Shown here piece by piece: positions 8,381 to 17,594 of a stretch of 64,000 bases of DNA. The translations under genes and the position numbers were made by a program. The stretch comes from Treponema sp. (GTDB lineage: Bacteria > Spirochaetota > Spirochaetia > Treponematales > Treponemataceae): positions 310,001-374,000 of the forward strand of contig JAEESN010000001.1 in assembly GCA_016286365.1 (NCBI GenBank), read 5' to 3'. The notes under the pieces are model-generated. The model was not told the DNA's origin. It saw only the letters and a program-made list of their open reading frames with translations, and did not search any database. Positions within the stretch are counted from its first letter, which is position 1, and each line of letters opens with the position of its first letter.

Positions 8381-8431
8381 TTTTTTCTGATGGCATTATT
8401 GTCGTCAAAAAAAATGAGCGTCTTTTTTTTT
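8370..8431 (+). terminator. Intrinsic terminator between carB and pyrG
   Basis: A 17-base-pair stem (8370-8386 with 8409-8425, one G-T pair) with a 22-base loop ends in a run of nine T. It is strong, lies only 16 bases before the pyrG start and would stop carB transcripts unless prevented. It is best explained as a regulated terminator controlling pyrG, glnA and the ANTAR gene. Confidence 0.88.
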
Positions 8432-8447
8432 ATTTACGAGGGGAAAT

Positions 8448-10070
8448 ATGACAAAGTTTATTTTTGTAACAGGTGGGGTTGTTTCGGGACTTGGTAAAGG
8501 AATTACTGCTGCAAGTCTTGGTCGTTTATTAAAATGCAGGGGTCTTAAAGTAATCAGTCAGAAGCTTGACCCTTACATGAATGTAGATCCGGGGACAATG
8601 AGTCCGTTCCAGCATGGTGAAGTTTTCGTTACAGAAGATGGTGCCGAAACTGACCTTGATCTTGGCCACTACGAAAGATTTATCGACGAAAACCTCACAA
8701 AATATTCCAACCTTACAAGTGGAAGAGTTTACTGGAATGTTTTAAACAAAGAACGACAGGGTGAATATCTTGGTCAAACTGTTCAGATTATTCCTCACGT
8801 AACAAACGAAATCAAAGACTTTATCTTAAAAAATGCAGAAGCCGGTGGAAAAGATGGAAATCCTGCCGATGTGAGCATAGTAGAAGTTGGTGGAACAATC
8901 GGTGATATCGAAAGTCAGCCTTTCTTAGAAGCAATACGTCAGCTCGCATTAGAAGTTGGAAGAAGAAACTGTCTTTTTATCCACGTTTGTCTTGTTCCTT
9001 ACATAAGCGGTTCTGATGAATATAAAAGTAAACCAACACAACATTCTGTTAAAGAGCTCATGGCGGTTGGAATCCATCCGGACATCATAGTTGCCCGCTG
9101 CGATAAAGAAATCCCTGATGATATTCGTAAAAAGATTTCCCTCTTCTGTAACGTTGGCGAAGACTGCGTAATCAATAACACAACCTGTTCAAGCCTTTAC
9201 GAAGTACCTTTAATGCTTCATGCACAGAAAATGGATGATGTAGTTACAAGAGATCTTGGACTTGAATCTAAATCATCATCTTTCTTTGATGAATGGTCAA
9301 AAATGGTAGATATGATTCACGCAAGAAAAGGCGAAATCCAGGTTGCCCTCGTAGGAAAATATGTAAAGCTCCACGATTCCTATTTAAGTATTGTTGAATC
9401 ATTGAATCATGCAAGCTTTGTTGTCGGTAAAAACGTAAAGATTAAATGGGTTGATTCAGACAGCGTAACAGACCAGACTGCTCCAGAGATTTTTGCAGAT
9501 TGTGCAGGAATCATTCTTCCGGGCGGATTTGGTCACAGAGGTATTGAAGGAATGATTTCTTCGTGCCGTTATGCCAGAACACACAAGCTTCCGTACTTTG
9601 GAATCTGTCTTGGTATGCAGATTGCAGTAATTGAATTTGCAAGAAGCGTACTTGGTTATAAAGATGCAAATTCGCGTGAATTTGATGAACTTTGCGAACA
9701 CCCTGTAATCGATTTAATGAAAGACCAGGAAGGTGTTATTAAAGGCGGAACAATGAGGCTTGGAAGCTATCCTTGTAAAGTTACACCTGGGACAATCCTC
9801 GAAAAAGCATACACCCTTGGGCAGGCTCAGGGACCGCTTACAATCAACGAACGTCATCGCCATCGCTACGAATTCAATAACGATTTCCGCGAGGAAATGA
9901 TAAAGGCAGGACTTACAATAAGCGGAACTTCCCCAGATGGAACTCTTGTAGAAGCTGTAGAAATCAAAGGTCAGTTTTATACAGGCGTTCAGTTCCACCC
10001 GGAATTTAAATCCCGACCAAACGCTGCAGGACCATTATTTGTTGAATTTCTGAAGAGTTGCAGTTTATAA
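8448..10070 (+). CDS. pyrG: CTP synthase
   Basis: A 540-residue enzyme converting UTP to CTP with glutamine as the nitrogen donor. The N-terminal synthetase domain begins KFIFVTGGVVSGLGKG (P-loop) and contains QKLDPYMNVDPGTMSPFQHGEV and VEVGGTIGDIES. The C-terminal class I amidotransferase domain has the nucleophile in YFGICLGMQ, and the His-Glu pair in VQFHPEF. Length is normal. GAGGGG precedes the ATG. Expression should depend on antitermination at the hairpin just upstream. It is followed after 26 bases by glutamine synthetase, so a glutamine consumer and the glutamine producer share one transcript. Confidence 0.97.
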   Translation: MTKFIFVTGGVVSGLGKGITAASLGRLLKCRGLKVISQKLDPYMNVDPGTMSPFQHGEVFVTEDGAETDLDLGHYERFIDENLTKYSNLTSGRVYWNVLNKERQGEYLGQTVQIIPHVTNEIKDFILKNAEAGGKDGNPADVSIVEVGGTIGDIESQPFLEAIRQLALEVGRRNCLFIHVCLVPYISGSDEYKSKPTQHSVKELMAVGIHPDIIVARCDKEIPDDIRKKISLFCNVGEDCVINNTTCSSLYEVPLMLHAQKMDDVVTRDLGLESKSSSFFDEWSKMVDMIHARKGEIQVALVGKYVKLHDSYLSIVESLNHASFVVGKNVKIKWVDSDSVTDQTAPEIFADCAGIILPGGFGHRGIEGMISSCRYARTHKLPYFGICLGMQIAVIEFARSVLGYKDANSREFDELCEHPVIDLMKDQEGVIKGGTMRLGSYPCKVTPGTILEKAYTLGQAQGPLTINERHRHRYEFNNDFREEMIKAGLTISGTSPDGTLVEAVEIKGQFYTGVQFHPEFKSRPNAAGPLFVEFLKSCSL

Positions 10071-10096
10071 TATAAAAACAGTCAAAGGAGAATCTC

Positions 10097-11263
10097 ATGT
10101 ATACAGAAAGAGAAGTTTTAGATTTAATCAAAGAAGAGGATGTTAAATTTATACGTCTTGCCTTTTTTGATTTTCATGGAAAACAGAAAAATATTTCGAT
10201 TATGGCAGATGAACTCGAAAAGGCATTCAGAGACGGAATCAGTTTTGATGCTTCTGCAATCTGCGGTTTTGAAAATCCTGAAAAATCAGATCTCTTTTTA
10301 CATCCGGATCCTTCAACAATAGCAATCCTTCCGTGGAGGCCAAACACAGGTAAAGTTGTAAGAATGTTCTGCAACATCAAAAAACCGGATGGCTCTCAGT
10401 ACAGAAAAGACTGCCGCACAATGCTTCAGAATGCAATCAAAGAATTAAAAGATAAATACAACTGTTCGCTCAACATCGGTTCCGAAATAGAATTCTATCT
10501 TTTCAGATTAAACGAAAGAGGCGAACCAACAAAGATTCCTTTTGACGAAGCAGGCTACATGGATATTGCTCCCGAAGATAAGGGCGAAAACATCAGACGC
10601 GAAATCTGTTTTACCATGGAAGAAATGCGTATTGATCCTGAATCAAGCCACCACGAAGAAGGTCCCGGACAAAACGAAATCGACTTCCACTATTCCGATC
10701 CTCTTACAGCTGCAGACAACACAGCAACATTCAAATGGATTGTAAGAACAAAGGCCGCAAGCAGCGGATTATATGCAGATTTTTCTCCAAAACCACTTGC
10801 AGATAAGGCCGGAAGCGGTTTCCACATCAATATTTCATGCTCAGATCCATCAAAAACAGACAATATTCTTGCGGGGCTTTTAAAGCATGCAAAAGAGATG
10901 ACTTATTATCTTAATAATTCAGAAGAATCTTACGACCGCCTTGGTGAACATAAAGCTCCAAAATACATTGCCTGGGGACCGGAAAACAGAACCACATTCA
11001 TAAGAAAACCGGCAACAAAAGAAATTGAACGACTTGAACTTCGCTCGGCAGACCCTGAATGTAATCCTTATATAGCATTTACTCTCATCATCTATGCAGC
11101 AATGGACGGAATCGAAAATAAACTTGTTCCTCCACAGCCTGTAACAGATAACTTAATCATAAACGGTGAAAAATCAAAGCTTGATTCCCTTCCTGATACA
11201 CTTGATTCTGCCAGAGAAATTGCAGAAAACAGTCAGTTTATAAAGGATGCGTTAAAGAAATAA
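10097..11263 (+). CDS. glnA: Compact glutamine synthetase (type I family)
   Basis: A 388-residue glutamine synthetase, which makes glutamine from glutamate, ammonia and ATP. The beta-grasp N-terminus (FIRLAFFDFHG), SEIEFYLF, GPGQNEIDF, AGSGFHINIS, NRTTFIRKPA and LELRSADPECNPY are all present in family order, so metal- and substrate-binding segments are kept. It is about 50-80 residues shorter than the usual 440-470: a segment after the GSGFH motif is reduced and the C-terminal tail with the adenylylation region is missing. The usual DGSSI is DASAI and the usual GQHEID is GQNEID. It could be a genuine small glutamine synthetase or a related gamma-glutamyl ligase; its place beside pyrG and an ANTAR regulator supports a nitrogen role. 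Confidence 0.85.
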   Translation: MYTEREVLDLIKEEDVKFIRLAFFDFHGKQKNISIMADELEKAFRDGISFDASAICGFENPEKSDLFLHPDPSTIAILPWRPNTGKVVRMFCNIKKPDGSQYRKDCRTMLQNAIKELKDKYNCSLNIGSEIEFYLFRLNERGEPTKIPFDEAGYMDIAPEDKGENIRREICFTMEEMRIDPESSHHEEGPGQNEIDFHYSDPLTAADNTATFKWIVRTKAASSGLYADFSPKPLADKAGSGFHINISCSDPSKTDNILAGLLKHAKEMTYYLNNSEESYDRLGEHKAPKYIAWGPENRTTFIRKPATKEIERLELRSADPECNPYIAFTLIIYAAMDGIENKLVPPQPVTDNLIINGEKSKLDSLPDTLDSAREIAENSQFIKDALKK

Positions 11264-11272
11264 GAGAAAATC

Positions 11273-11839
11273 ATGAGCGAAGACATCCACAGCGTTTTAG
11301 TTGTTAGTAAAGACAGTAAAATCTCCTCACAGATAAGTTCAATGCTCATTGCACCTCTTTTCGAAACAGAAATCACAAGCGATTTTAATGAAGCCAGAAG
11401 AAAATGCGGCGAAAGAGTTTATAACATTGTGATTGTTGATTATGCTGATGGCGAAGGTGTTGATTTTGCTACAGATATTTCGCAGTCCACAAGTACAATC
11501 CTCTTACTCACACCGCCTGAACATTTTGATGAAATAAGCTATAAGGTTGAATCCTTTGGAATTTTAACAACAACAAAGCCTTTTGATCAGTTTTTCTTTT
11601 ACAATATGATTAAGGTTGCGATTGCGGTTCAATATAAGATTCAGGTTTTCTCGAGCCAGAATGTAAAATTAAAAATCAAGATGGAAGAAATCAGGCTTGT
11701 AAACCGCGCAAAAATGCTTGTAATGCAGTTTCTTTCGTTTACAGAAGAACAGGCTCATCACTACATCGAAAAAGAAGCTATGGACCGCAGCATGAAGAAA
11801 ACAGAAATTGCAAACGAAATCATAAAAAAATATGGCTGA
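11273..11839 (+). CDS. Response-regulator-like protein with ANTAR RNA-binding domain
   Basis: A 188-residue protein. Residues 1-120 have a receiver fold with an aspartate at about 56 (IVIVDYADG) and a lysine in TTTKPFD, but the usual acidic pair after beta-1 is replaced (VVSKDSK), so it may not be phosphorylated normally. A coiled linker leads to a C-terminal ANTAR domain (about 130-188): VNRAKMLVMQFLSFTEEQAHHYIEKEAMD followed by a KTEIANEII helix. ANTAR proteins such as EutV, NasR and NitR bind twin hexaloop hairpins and prevent termination. It starts 9 bases after the glutamine synthetase gene, like NitR beside glnA in clostridia, and a candidate target RNA lies before pyrG. Confidence 0.88.
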   Translation: MSEDIHSVLVVSKDSKISSQISSMLIAPLFETEITSDFNEARRKCGERVYNIVIVDYADGEGVDFATDISQSTSTILLLTPPEHFDEISYKVESFGILTTTKPFDQFFFYNMIKVAIAVQYKIQVFSSQNVKLKIKMEEIRLVNRAKMLVMQFLSFTEEQAHHYIEKEAMDRSMKKTEIANEIIKKYG

Positions 11840-11843
11840 TATT

Positions 11844-14800
11844 TTACAGAAGTTCGCTTAATTTTTCCCTTATAAACTCTGATTTTTCCTTTAATCCAAT
11901 CTGCCCAAGCTTTATGAAAATAACATTCGGATACTGTGGATTTAGCTTGATTGTAGAAGGATTTTTCTGAATCATCTTAAGGATTTTATCTATGGACAAT
12001 GTTGTATTCTGCATAAAATCAATCCGGACTTCGCCCTTATGCTCTTTAATCTGACTGATTGAAAGCTTTTTACATATGATTCTGATTTCGGCAAGAGCCA
12101 GAAGACTCGAAACTTCATCAGGAATAGGACCAAAACGGTCTGAAAGTTCAGATAAAACTGCATCAAATTCACTTTCTGTTGTTACAGCAGCAATCTTTTT
12201 ATAGATTTCCATCTTTATCTGAGGATTTGTAACATAAGTATCCGGTATAAAGCCTGTGTATTCAAGTTCCATAAGAACATCATCCTGAGCCTTATAATTT
12301 TTATCCGAAGTTAATCTTTCTACTGCCTGGTTTAAAAGCTTTACATATAAATCAAAACCAACGGCATAAACATCGCCGGACTGGTCTCTTCCCAAAAGAT
12401 TACCCGCTCCCCTTATTTCCATATCCTTCATGGCAATCTTAAATCCGCTTCCAAGCTCTGTAAAATCATTTATAACCTGAAGCCTCTTCATTGCTACTTC
12501 AGAAAGCGCTTTATTTTCAGGATACAAAAGATATGCATACGCCTGACGGTCACTCCTGCCAACTCGTCCCCTTAGCTGATAAAGCTGGGAAACACCGTAC
12601 ATATCGGCACGGTCGATAATAATTGTATTTACATTCGGAATATCAATTCCATTTTCAATAATCGTAGTTGCAATAAGAACATGAAAGCCTCCCATCTTAA
12701 AGCGGTGGAAAATATCATCAAGCTGGGTACTCGTCATCTGACCATGTGCTACATCTACAAGGCATTCAGGACATATTTTTTCCACCCTGATTCTTGTTTC
12801 CATAAGCGATTCAACCCGGTTATGAAGATAAAAGACTTGTCCGCCTCTTTCCATCTCTCTTCTTATTGCCTGGCATACCTTATCGTCAGAATATTCATCG
12901 ATTACAGTTTCTATAGGCTGACGGTTTTGCGGAGGTGTGGTTAAAAGACTCATATCACGGATTTTTACCATGCTCATGTGTAAGGTTCTAGGAATCGGAG
13001 TTGCAGACATTGTAAGACAGTCTATGTTATTCTTCATCTCCTTAAGTTTTTCCTTGTCTTTTACACCGAATCTCTGCTCTTCGTCGATTATCATAAGCCC
13101 AAGATTTTTGAATACTACATCTTTCTGGATTATTCTGTGTGTCCCTATTAAAACATCAACCTGGCCAAGGGCAAGTTTATTAAGTATTTTTTTTGCCTGA
13201 GCCGGAGCTACAAAGCGTGAAAGCCGTTCAATTTTTACAGGAAAATTCTTAAATCTTTCTTTACAGGTTTCAAAATGCTGTTCTGCAAGGATAGTTGTAG
13301 GAGCTAAAAAAGCAACCTGTTTTCCTCCCATAACAGCTTTAAAAGCGGCACGCATGGCAATTTCTGTTTTTCCGTAGCCAACATCACCACAGATAAGACG
13401 GTCCATTGGAACAGGTTTTTCCATATCCTTTTTAATTTCTTCGGTTACCGTTACTTGATCCGGTGTATCTTCGTAAGGGAAAGCTGCTTCGAATGCTGCC
13501 TGCCATTCAGTTTCTTTGGGGAATGCATAGCCAACAGAGGCCTTTCTTCTTGAATATAATGCAATAAGCTTTTCGGCAATGTCTTCTACGGCCTGTTTTA
13601 CCTTGTTTTTACGGTTTTCCCAGGATTTACTACCAATTGTATCTAAACGAGGTTTTTCTCCTTCGTTCCCGATATAACGCTGAACAAGATTTACCTGCTC
13701 GATTGGTACAAAAGCAAAATCTTCGCCAGCATATTCAAGTTTTATGTAATCGCGCTCATTTCCCATGGATTTTACGCGTTCAATTCCATGGAATTTACCG
13801 ATTCCATAATTTACGTGAACAACATAATCTCCGGGACTTAATTCAACAAAGGTATCTATAACCTGGCTCTTTGCCTTTGTAAGAGATTTCGGAACATATT
13901 TACGGCGCCCGAAAATCTCGTTTTCCTGAATAACAATCAGCTTTAACGAAGGAATTGAAAATCCTGCAGAAATCGCCTGTGGAATAAGATTGACAGGTTT
14001 TATACCCGGAGCCTGGGTTTCTGTATAAGCTTTAAAAATTTCGTTTATTCTTAAAAGCTGATTATCATTATCGGTAAAGATAAAAATGTTCCAGTTGTCT
14101 TTCTGAAGCTTTTCTATCTCTTCCTTCATGAAATTTATGTTTCCAAAGAAGCTTCTTGCAACTTCACAGTCGAATTTAACATTATTTTCATCAGGGAATG
14201 TACGAAAAAGTAGACATCTTAAGGATTTTTCTAGCATTGAATCAAAGTTTTCAAGACACATCGAAGGAGGAAGAATCGGAAGTTCTTCTCTTGTCCTTCT
14301 GTACATACCGTTATATTCCCTGTCTATTGTCAATTGTCCGTTTACAAGCTTGTCATAATCGTAATATAAAACAAAAGTATTTTTTTCAAGATAATCAAGA
14401 ATCGTATAAGTTTTATCAAAAGCAAGGTTATAAAAAAACTCTTCGCCTTCTGTTTCGAACCTTGTTTTAAGCTCAGAAAGCATTTTTTCTTTTACCAAAA
14501 GAGCCTGTTCCGTAAATGGCAGGTGAACATCATCTTTACTGATATCTTCGTGTAAAGCCGTATTCTGGTAATCTTCGAGCTTTTTTTCAACTTTTTCTAT
14601 GAGTTCTTCCGTCCAGATGATTTCCTTCATAGGATAAAAAAGCACGCTTTCTTTAGTTTCAAGCGTTACCTGAGTCTGAACATCAAAAGTTTTAATAGAC
14701 TGAATTTCATCAAAATCAAAAATGATTCGAACAGCGTTTTCATCAAGAGGAAGAAAAATATCGAGTACCTCTCCCCTCAAACTGAATTCTCCCCTTACCC

Positions 14801-15422
14801 CAACTTTAGAAACTCTTGTGTATCCAAGCTTTGTTAATTTTTCTGCTATCTTAACTGTATCAAGGCTGTCTTTAATCTTAAGCGAAAATGTATTTTCAGA
14901 AACATAATCAGGAGAAGGAAGAGGAGTTAAAAAAGATCTCTGTGTAATAATATAAATAGTATTTTGTTTTTTTAAGGCTGAAAGTTCTGTTTTCTGATTT
15001 AATTTTGAAAGAACACCTGCTCTTTTTCCAAAGATGATTGAGCCTTTAGAAGCAGGTCTGTAAGGAACTGCATTCCACGAAGGAAAAAGTATGACTTCTG
15101 CTTCCGGGAAAACAGTTTCTAAATCTGTTGCAATATTATTTGCTTCAAAATCAGTTGGAACCACGATTAAGATATCGTTTGGAATTGTATTATACGAAGG
15201 TCCGCTTTTACTTGTATTACTATACTGAATTGCCTGTAAATTTTTATAATATATTGAATTACAAAAATTGTTCACAAAGTATGAAAACATTGCACCGTGA
15301 AGGCCTTCCAGGCTGCATGAATATTTTTCTTCCTGATTTGAGGCTGTAATTTTTTCTAAGACAGTCTTTAATTCTGTCCAATTTAATAGTAAATTATTTA
15401 CAGAAGATGATAATGATTTCAT
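11844..15422 (-). CDS. mfd: Transcription-repair coupling factor
   Basis: An 1192-residue SF2 translocase that removes RNA polymerase stalled at DNA lesions and recruits UvrA. The N-terminal third is UvrB-like (VVPTDFEANNIATDLE, FPSWNAVPYRPASKG). The RNA-polymerase-interacting segment starts near ELSPGDYVVHVNYGIGKFHG. The motor has Walker A GDVGYGKTEIA, APTTILAEQH, the DEEQRFG box, SATPIPRTL, and the TRG-type region QLRGRVGRSDR. The C-terminal regulatory domain ends the protein. Length is slightly above the E. coli form (1148). It converges on the ANTAR gene with only 4 bases between stops and is divergent from the gene at 15479. Confidence 0.97.
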   Translation of the reverse strand: MKSLSSSVNNLLLNWTELKTVLEKITASNQEEKYSCSLEGLHGAMFSYFVNNFCNSIYYKNLQAIQYSNTSKSGPSYNTIPNDILIVVPTDFEANNIATDLETVFPEAEVILFPSWNAVPYRPASKGSIIFGKRAGVLSKLNQKTELSALKKQNTIYIITQRSFLTPLPSPDYVSENTFSLKIKDSLDTVKIAEKLTKLGYTRVSKVGVRGEFSLRGEVLDIFLPLDENAVRIIFDFDEIQSIKTFDVQTQVTLETKESVLFYPMKEIIWTEELIEKVEKKLEDYQNTALHEDISKDDVHLPFTEQALLVKEKMLSELKTRFETEGEEFFYNLAFDKTYTILDYLEKNTFVLYYDYDKLVNGQLTIDREYNGMYRRTREELPILPPSMCLENFDSMLEKSLRCLLFRTFPDENNVKFDCEVARSFFGNINFMKEEIEKLQKDNWNIFIFTDNDNQLLRINEIFKAYTETQAPGIKPVNLIPQAISAGFSIPSLKLIVIQENEIFGRRKYVPKSLTKAKSQVIDTFVELSPGDYVVHVNYGIGKFHGIERVKSMGNERDYIKLEYAGEDFAFVPIEQVNLVQRYIGNEGEKPRLDTIGSKSWENRKNKVKQAVEDIAEKLIALYSRRKASVGYAFPKETEWQAAFEAAFPYEDTPDQVTVTEEIKKDMEKPVPMDRLICGDVGYGKTEIAMRAAFKAVMGGKQVAFLAPTTILAEQHFETCKERFKNFPVKIERLSRFVAPAQAKKILNKLALGQVDVLIGTHRIIQKDVVFKNLGLMIIDEEQRFGVKDKEKLKEMKNNIDCLTMSATPIPRTLHMSMVKIRDMSLLTTPPQNRQPIETVIDEYSDDKVCQAIRREMERGGQVFYLHNRVESLMETRIRVEKICPECLVDVAHGQMTSTQLDDIFHRFKMGGFHVLIATTIIENGIDIPNVNTIIIDRADMYGVSQLYQLRGRVGRSDRQAYAYLLYPENKALSEVAMKRLQVINDFTELGSGFKIAMKDMEIRGAGNLLGRDQSGDVYAVGFDLYVKLLNQAVERLTSDKNYKAQDDVLMELEYTGFIPDTYVTNPQIKMEIYKKIAAVTTESEFDAVLSELSDRFGPIPDEVSSLLALAEIRIICKKLSISQIKEHKGEVRIDFMQNTTLSIDKILKMIQKNPSTIKLNPQYPNVIFIKLGQIGLKEKSEFIREKLSELL

Positions 15423-15478
15423 ACAATTTTACCGAAAATATAAGTAGAAAAAGATAAATTTTATTTAAGGAGATTATT

Positions 15479-16450
15479 TTGAAAATCCGTAAATTTATTT
15501 CAATTATAGCAGTTATTCTTGCTTTTGCACAGACAGTTTTTTCACAGTCAACTGGGGATTATTCTCAGGCTTCTGTCTCTATAAAATATACTAACCGCAC
15601 AATTTACTATCCTGGAGATGCAGAAGAAAATCCAGTTATGGTTCACATCACCGTAAAAAACAACGGAGTTGAAACCTTAAGATTTAAGCTCGCTGATGAC
15701 AGAGCATTCAGTCTTGATTTTGATGCATTCACAGTAAAAAACAAAAAACTCAGTCAGACACCAAAAATCATCGAAAAGCGTACAACAAACCAAACTGTTT
15801 ACTTCCGCGAAATCGCACTTGAATCTGGTGAAGAATATTCCTTTGTAGAAAACCTTAAAGATTATCTTTCGATCGAAGAACCATCTGTTTATTATCTTGA
15901 ACTCACCTTCTACCCTGAACTTTATAAATCAAAAAGAACAAGCTTAAAATCAAACAGATTAACTTTAGATGTAAGACCAAGTCCTTCTTCAAGTTCTTCA
16001 AACTATATTCCTGTAAGAGAAGAATCAGCAGAGATTCTAAAACAGGAAATGCTTGCTCCAGATAAGGTTGTAGAACAGACAATTCTTGCACGCCAGAAAT
16101 CATTATGGGATGAATACTTCCTCTATATCGACGTTGAATCTTTATTAAAACGAAACAAGAACTTAAAGAATAAATACATCACAGTTTCTGCAGAAGAAAG
16201 AGAAAGAATGATTCAGTCTTACAAAGCTGATTTAATGCAGAACAGAATCGATAACGACATCATAGCCGTACCTGAAAAATTCCAGATTATAAAGACAACC
16301 TACTCTCCTACAGAAGGAACAGTTGTTGTTTATGAATGGTTTAAATATCCAACCTTCAGCGAAAAGAAGAGCTACACATATAAATTACGCCAGAGAGAAG
16401 GAATCTGGATTATTTATGATTATGTTGTTCAGAATTTAGGAACCGAGTAA
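15479..16450 (+). CDS. Exported protein of unknown function
   Basis: A 323-residue protein with a signal peptide (FISIIAVILAFAQTVFSQ). I place the start at TTG because AAGGAG lies 7 bases upstream. Residues 30-165 look like an immunoglobulin-type beta domain (PVMVHITVKNNGVETLRF; DVRPSPSSSSSN linker), resembling spirochaetal exported proteins that open with a CARDB/BsuPI-like fold. The C-terminal third (about 200-323), rich in aromatic and charged residues and ending IWIIYDYVVQN, may be an NTF2-like fold. I do not recognise a named family. It overlaps the next gene by one base (TAATG), so it is translationally coupled to it. Confidence 0.75.
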   Translation: MKIRKFISIIAVILAFAQTVFSQSTGDYSQASVSIKYTNRTIYYPGDAEENPVMVHITVKNNGVETLRFKLADDRAFSLDFDAFTVKNKKLSQTPKIIEKRTTNQTVYFREIALESGEEYSFVENLKDYLSIEEPSVYYLELTFYPELYKSKRTSLKSNRLTLDVRPSPSSSSSNYIPVREESAEILKQEMLAPDKVVEQTILARQKSLWDEYFLYIDVESLLKRNKNLKNKYITVSAEERERMIQSYKADLMQNRIDNDIIAVPEKFQIIKTTYSPTEGTVVVYEWFKYPTFSEKKSYTYKLRQREGIWIIYDYVVQNLGTE

Positions 16451-17142
16451 TGAAAGCACTCATTATTTCTGATGATACATCTACAATCTGCCGCCTCGAC
16501 GATTTTCTTTCAAAACAGGGCTTTGGTACAATCATTTACAGATGGTTATTAAAAGCCCTGGACAATATTGAAGAAATCAGACCTGACTGCGTAATCGTAA
16601 GTTCATCAGAATATCCCCGCCACTGGAAAACCCTTGTACAGTTTTTAAAAAGTGGTATTGGCGGAGAAAAAATCGGAATCTATCTTTATGAACCTAACCC
16701 GCTTTCCGAAGAAGATCAGAAAAAAGCAGTGACCTTAGGTGTTACAGGGTATATCACAAGCCTTGAAGATGATGAACTTAATAAAACTGCATCAAGCATA
16801 GAAGCCTTCTTTGGAAAAACAAAGATTGATAATCAGATTATCACAACAGAAAACGAAATCAAAAATAAAGAAAACGCTGCTCCCTTGAGTGGAACAGGTC
16901 ATATCCTTTTTACAAATCCGGTATCTAAAAAATTTGTAAAAGGTTCTTTCTTTGACAAAAACGAAACTCAGATTACAGTTAAACTTGATTTTGATGATGA
17001 TATAAAAAATATGTCCATTAAAACTTTAGTCCCTGATTTTACATATTATTATGCAAATGAATGTAAAAACATCACCTGCAGGCTTAAAGAAATCATGGAT
17101 ATAAACGGTGAACAGCTGGTTATTTTCAGCATAGAAAATTAA
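16450..17142 (+). CDS. Degenerate receiver-like protein of unknown function
   Basis: A 230-residue cytoplasmic protein. Residues 1-120 follow the CheY-like pattern (KALIISDDTSTICRLDDFL, CVIVSSSEYP, LGVTGYITSLEDDEL), but the phosphate-accepting aspartate is replaced by serine (VIVSSS), so it would be a pseudo-receiver. A charged linker follows, and about 145-230 is a beta-rich domain (ILFTNPVSKKF...LVIFSIEN) that is about the size of a PilZ domain yet lacks RxxxR and DxSxxG. It sits between two other unknown genes in a small operon. Binding partner unknown. Confidence 0.7.
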   Translation: MKALIISDDTSTICRLDDFLSKQGFGTIIYRWLLKALDNIEEIRPDCVIVSSSEYPRHWKTLVQFLKSGIGGEKIGIYLYEPNPLSEEDQKKAVTLGVTGYITSLEDDELNKTASSIEAFFGKTKIDNQIITTENEIKNKENAAPLSGTGHILFTNPVSKKFVKGSFFDKNETQITVKLDFDDDIKNMSIKTLVPDFTYYYANECKNITCRLKEIMDINGEQLVIFSIEN

Positions 17143-17148
17143 ACAGAT

Positions 17149-17532
17149 ATGAAAAAAAATAACGAAGAAAAACAGGCAAAATTTTTCTGTGAAAGCTGCG
17201 GTGCAGAAGTAAAACCTAATGCACGCGTGTGTACTTATTGCGGAAAATTCTTTTCTTCTGTACGTTGTCCCCGCTGCGGTATGACGGGAAATACAGATGA
17301 TTTTAAAAACGGCTGTCCTTCATGCGGTTATGCGGTAATTCCAGGTAAAAACTTTTATTTTGGAAACGGAAAAACTACAGGTTCATCTTCTCAAAAATCA
17401 AAAAACCCATTATCACGTATTTTTTCTGGCCGTAAAAAAGAATATAACTCAGAAAGCCTTCCCTTCTGGATTTATGCAGTTTGCATCTGTGTTTTAGTCT
17501 TTGTAGTAGGCGGAATCTACAGCTGTCTCTAA
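17149..17532 (+). CDS. Zinc-ribbon membrane-anchored small protein
   Basis: A 127-residue protein. Three CxxC pairs are visible in the first 65 residues (CESCGAEV, CTYCGKFF, CPRCGMTG) plus CPSCGYAV: two double-zinc-ribbon units. A serine- and lysine-rich linker is followed by a single transmembrane helix at the C-terminus (FWIYAVCICVLVFVVGGIY). The likely topology is a cytosolic zinc ribbon tethered to the inner membrane. Role unknown. It ends the three-gene operon that starts at 15479; there is a 62-base gap before tRNA-Leu. Confidence 0.8.
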   Translation: MKKNNEEKQAKFFCESCGAEVKPNARVCTYCGKFFSSVRCPRCGMTGNTDDFKNGCPSCGYAVIPGKNFYFGNGKTTGSSSQKSKNPLSRIFSGRKKEYNSESLPFWIYAVCICVLVFVVGGIYSCL

Positions 17533-17550
17533 TCCCCTTACTACCTCTGA

Positions 17551-17579
17551 TTGACTTTCAATACATAATTTTGTAGAAT
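17551..17579 (+). promoter_or_regulatory. Promoter of the tRNA-Leu gene
   Basis: TTGACT (17551-17556), a 17-base spacer and TAGAAT (17574-17579). The transcript would start about 10 bases before the mature tRNA 5' end. Confidence 0.7.
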
Positions 17580-17594
17580 GATTTTATAATTTTT

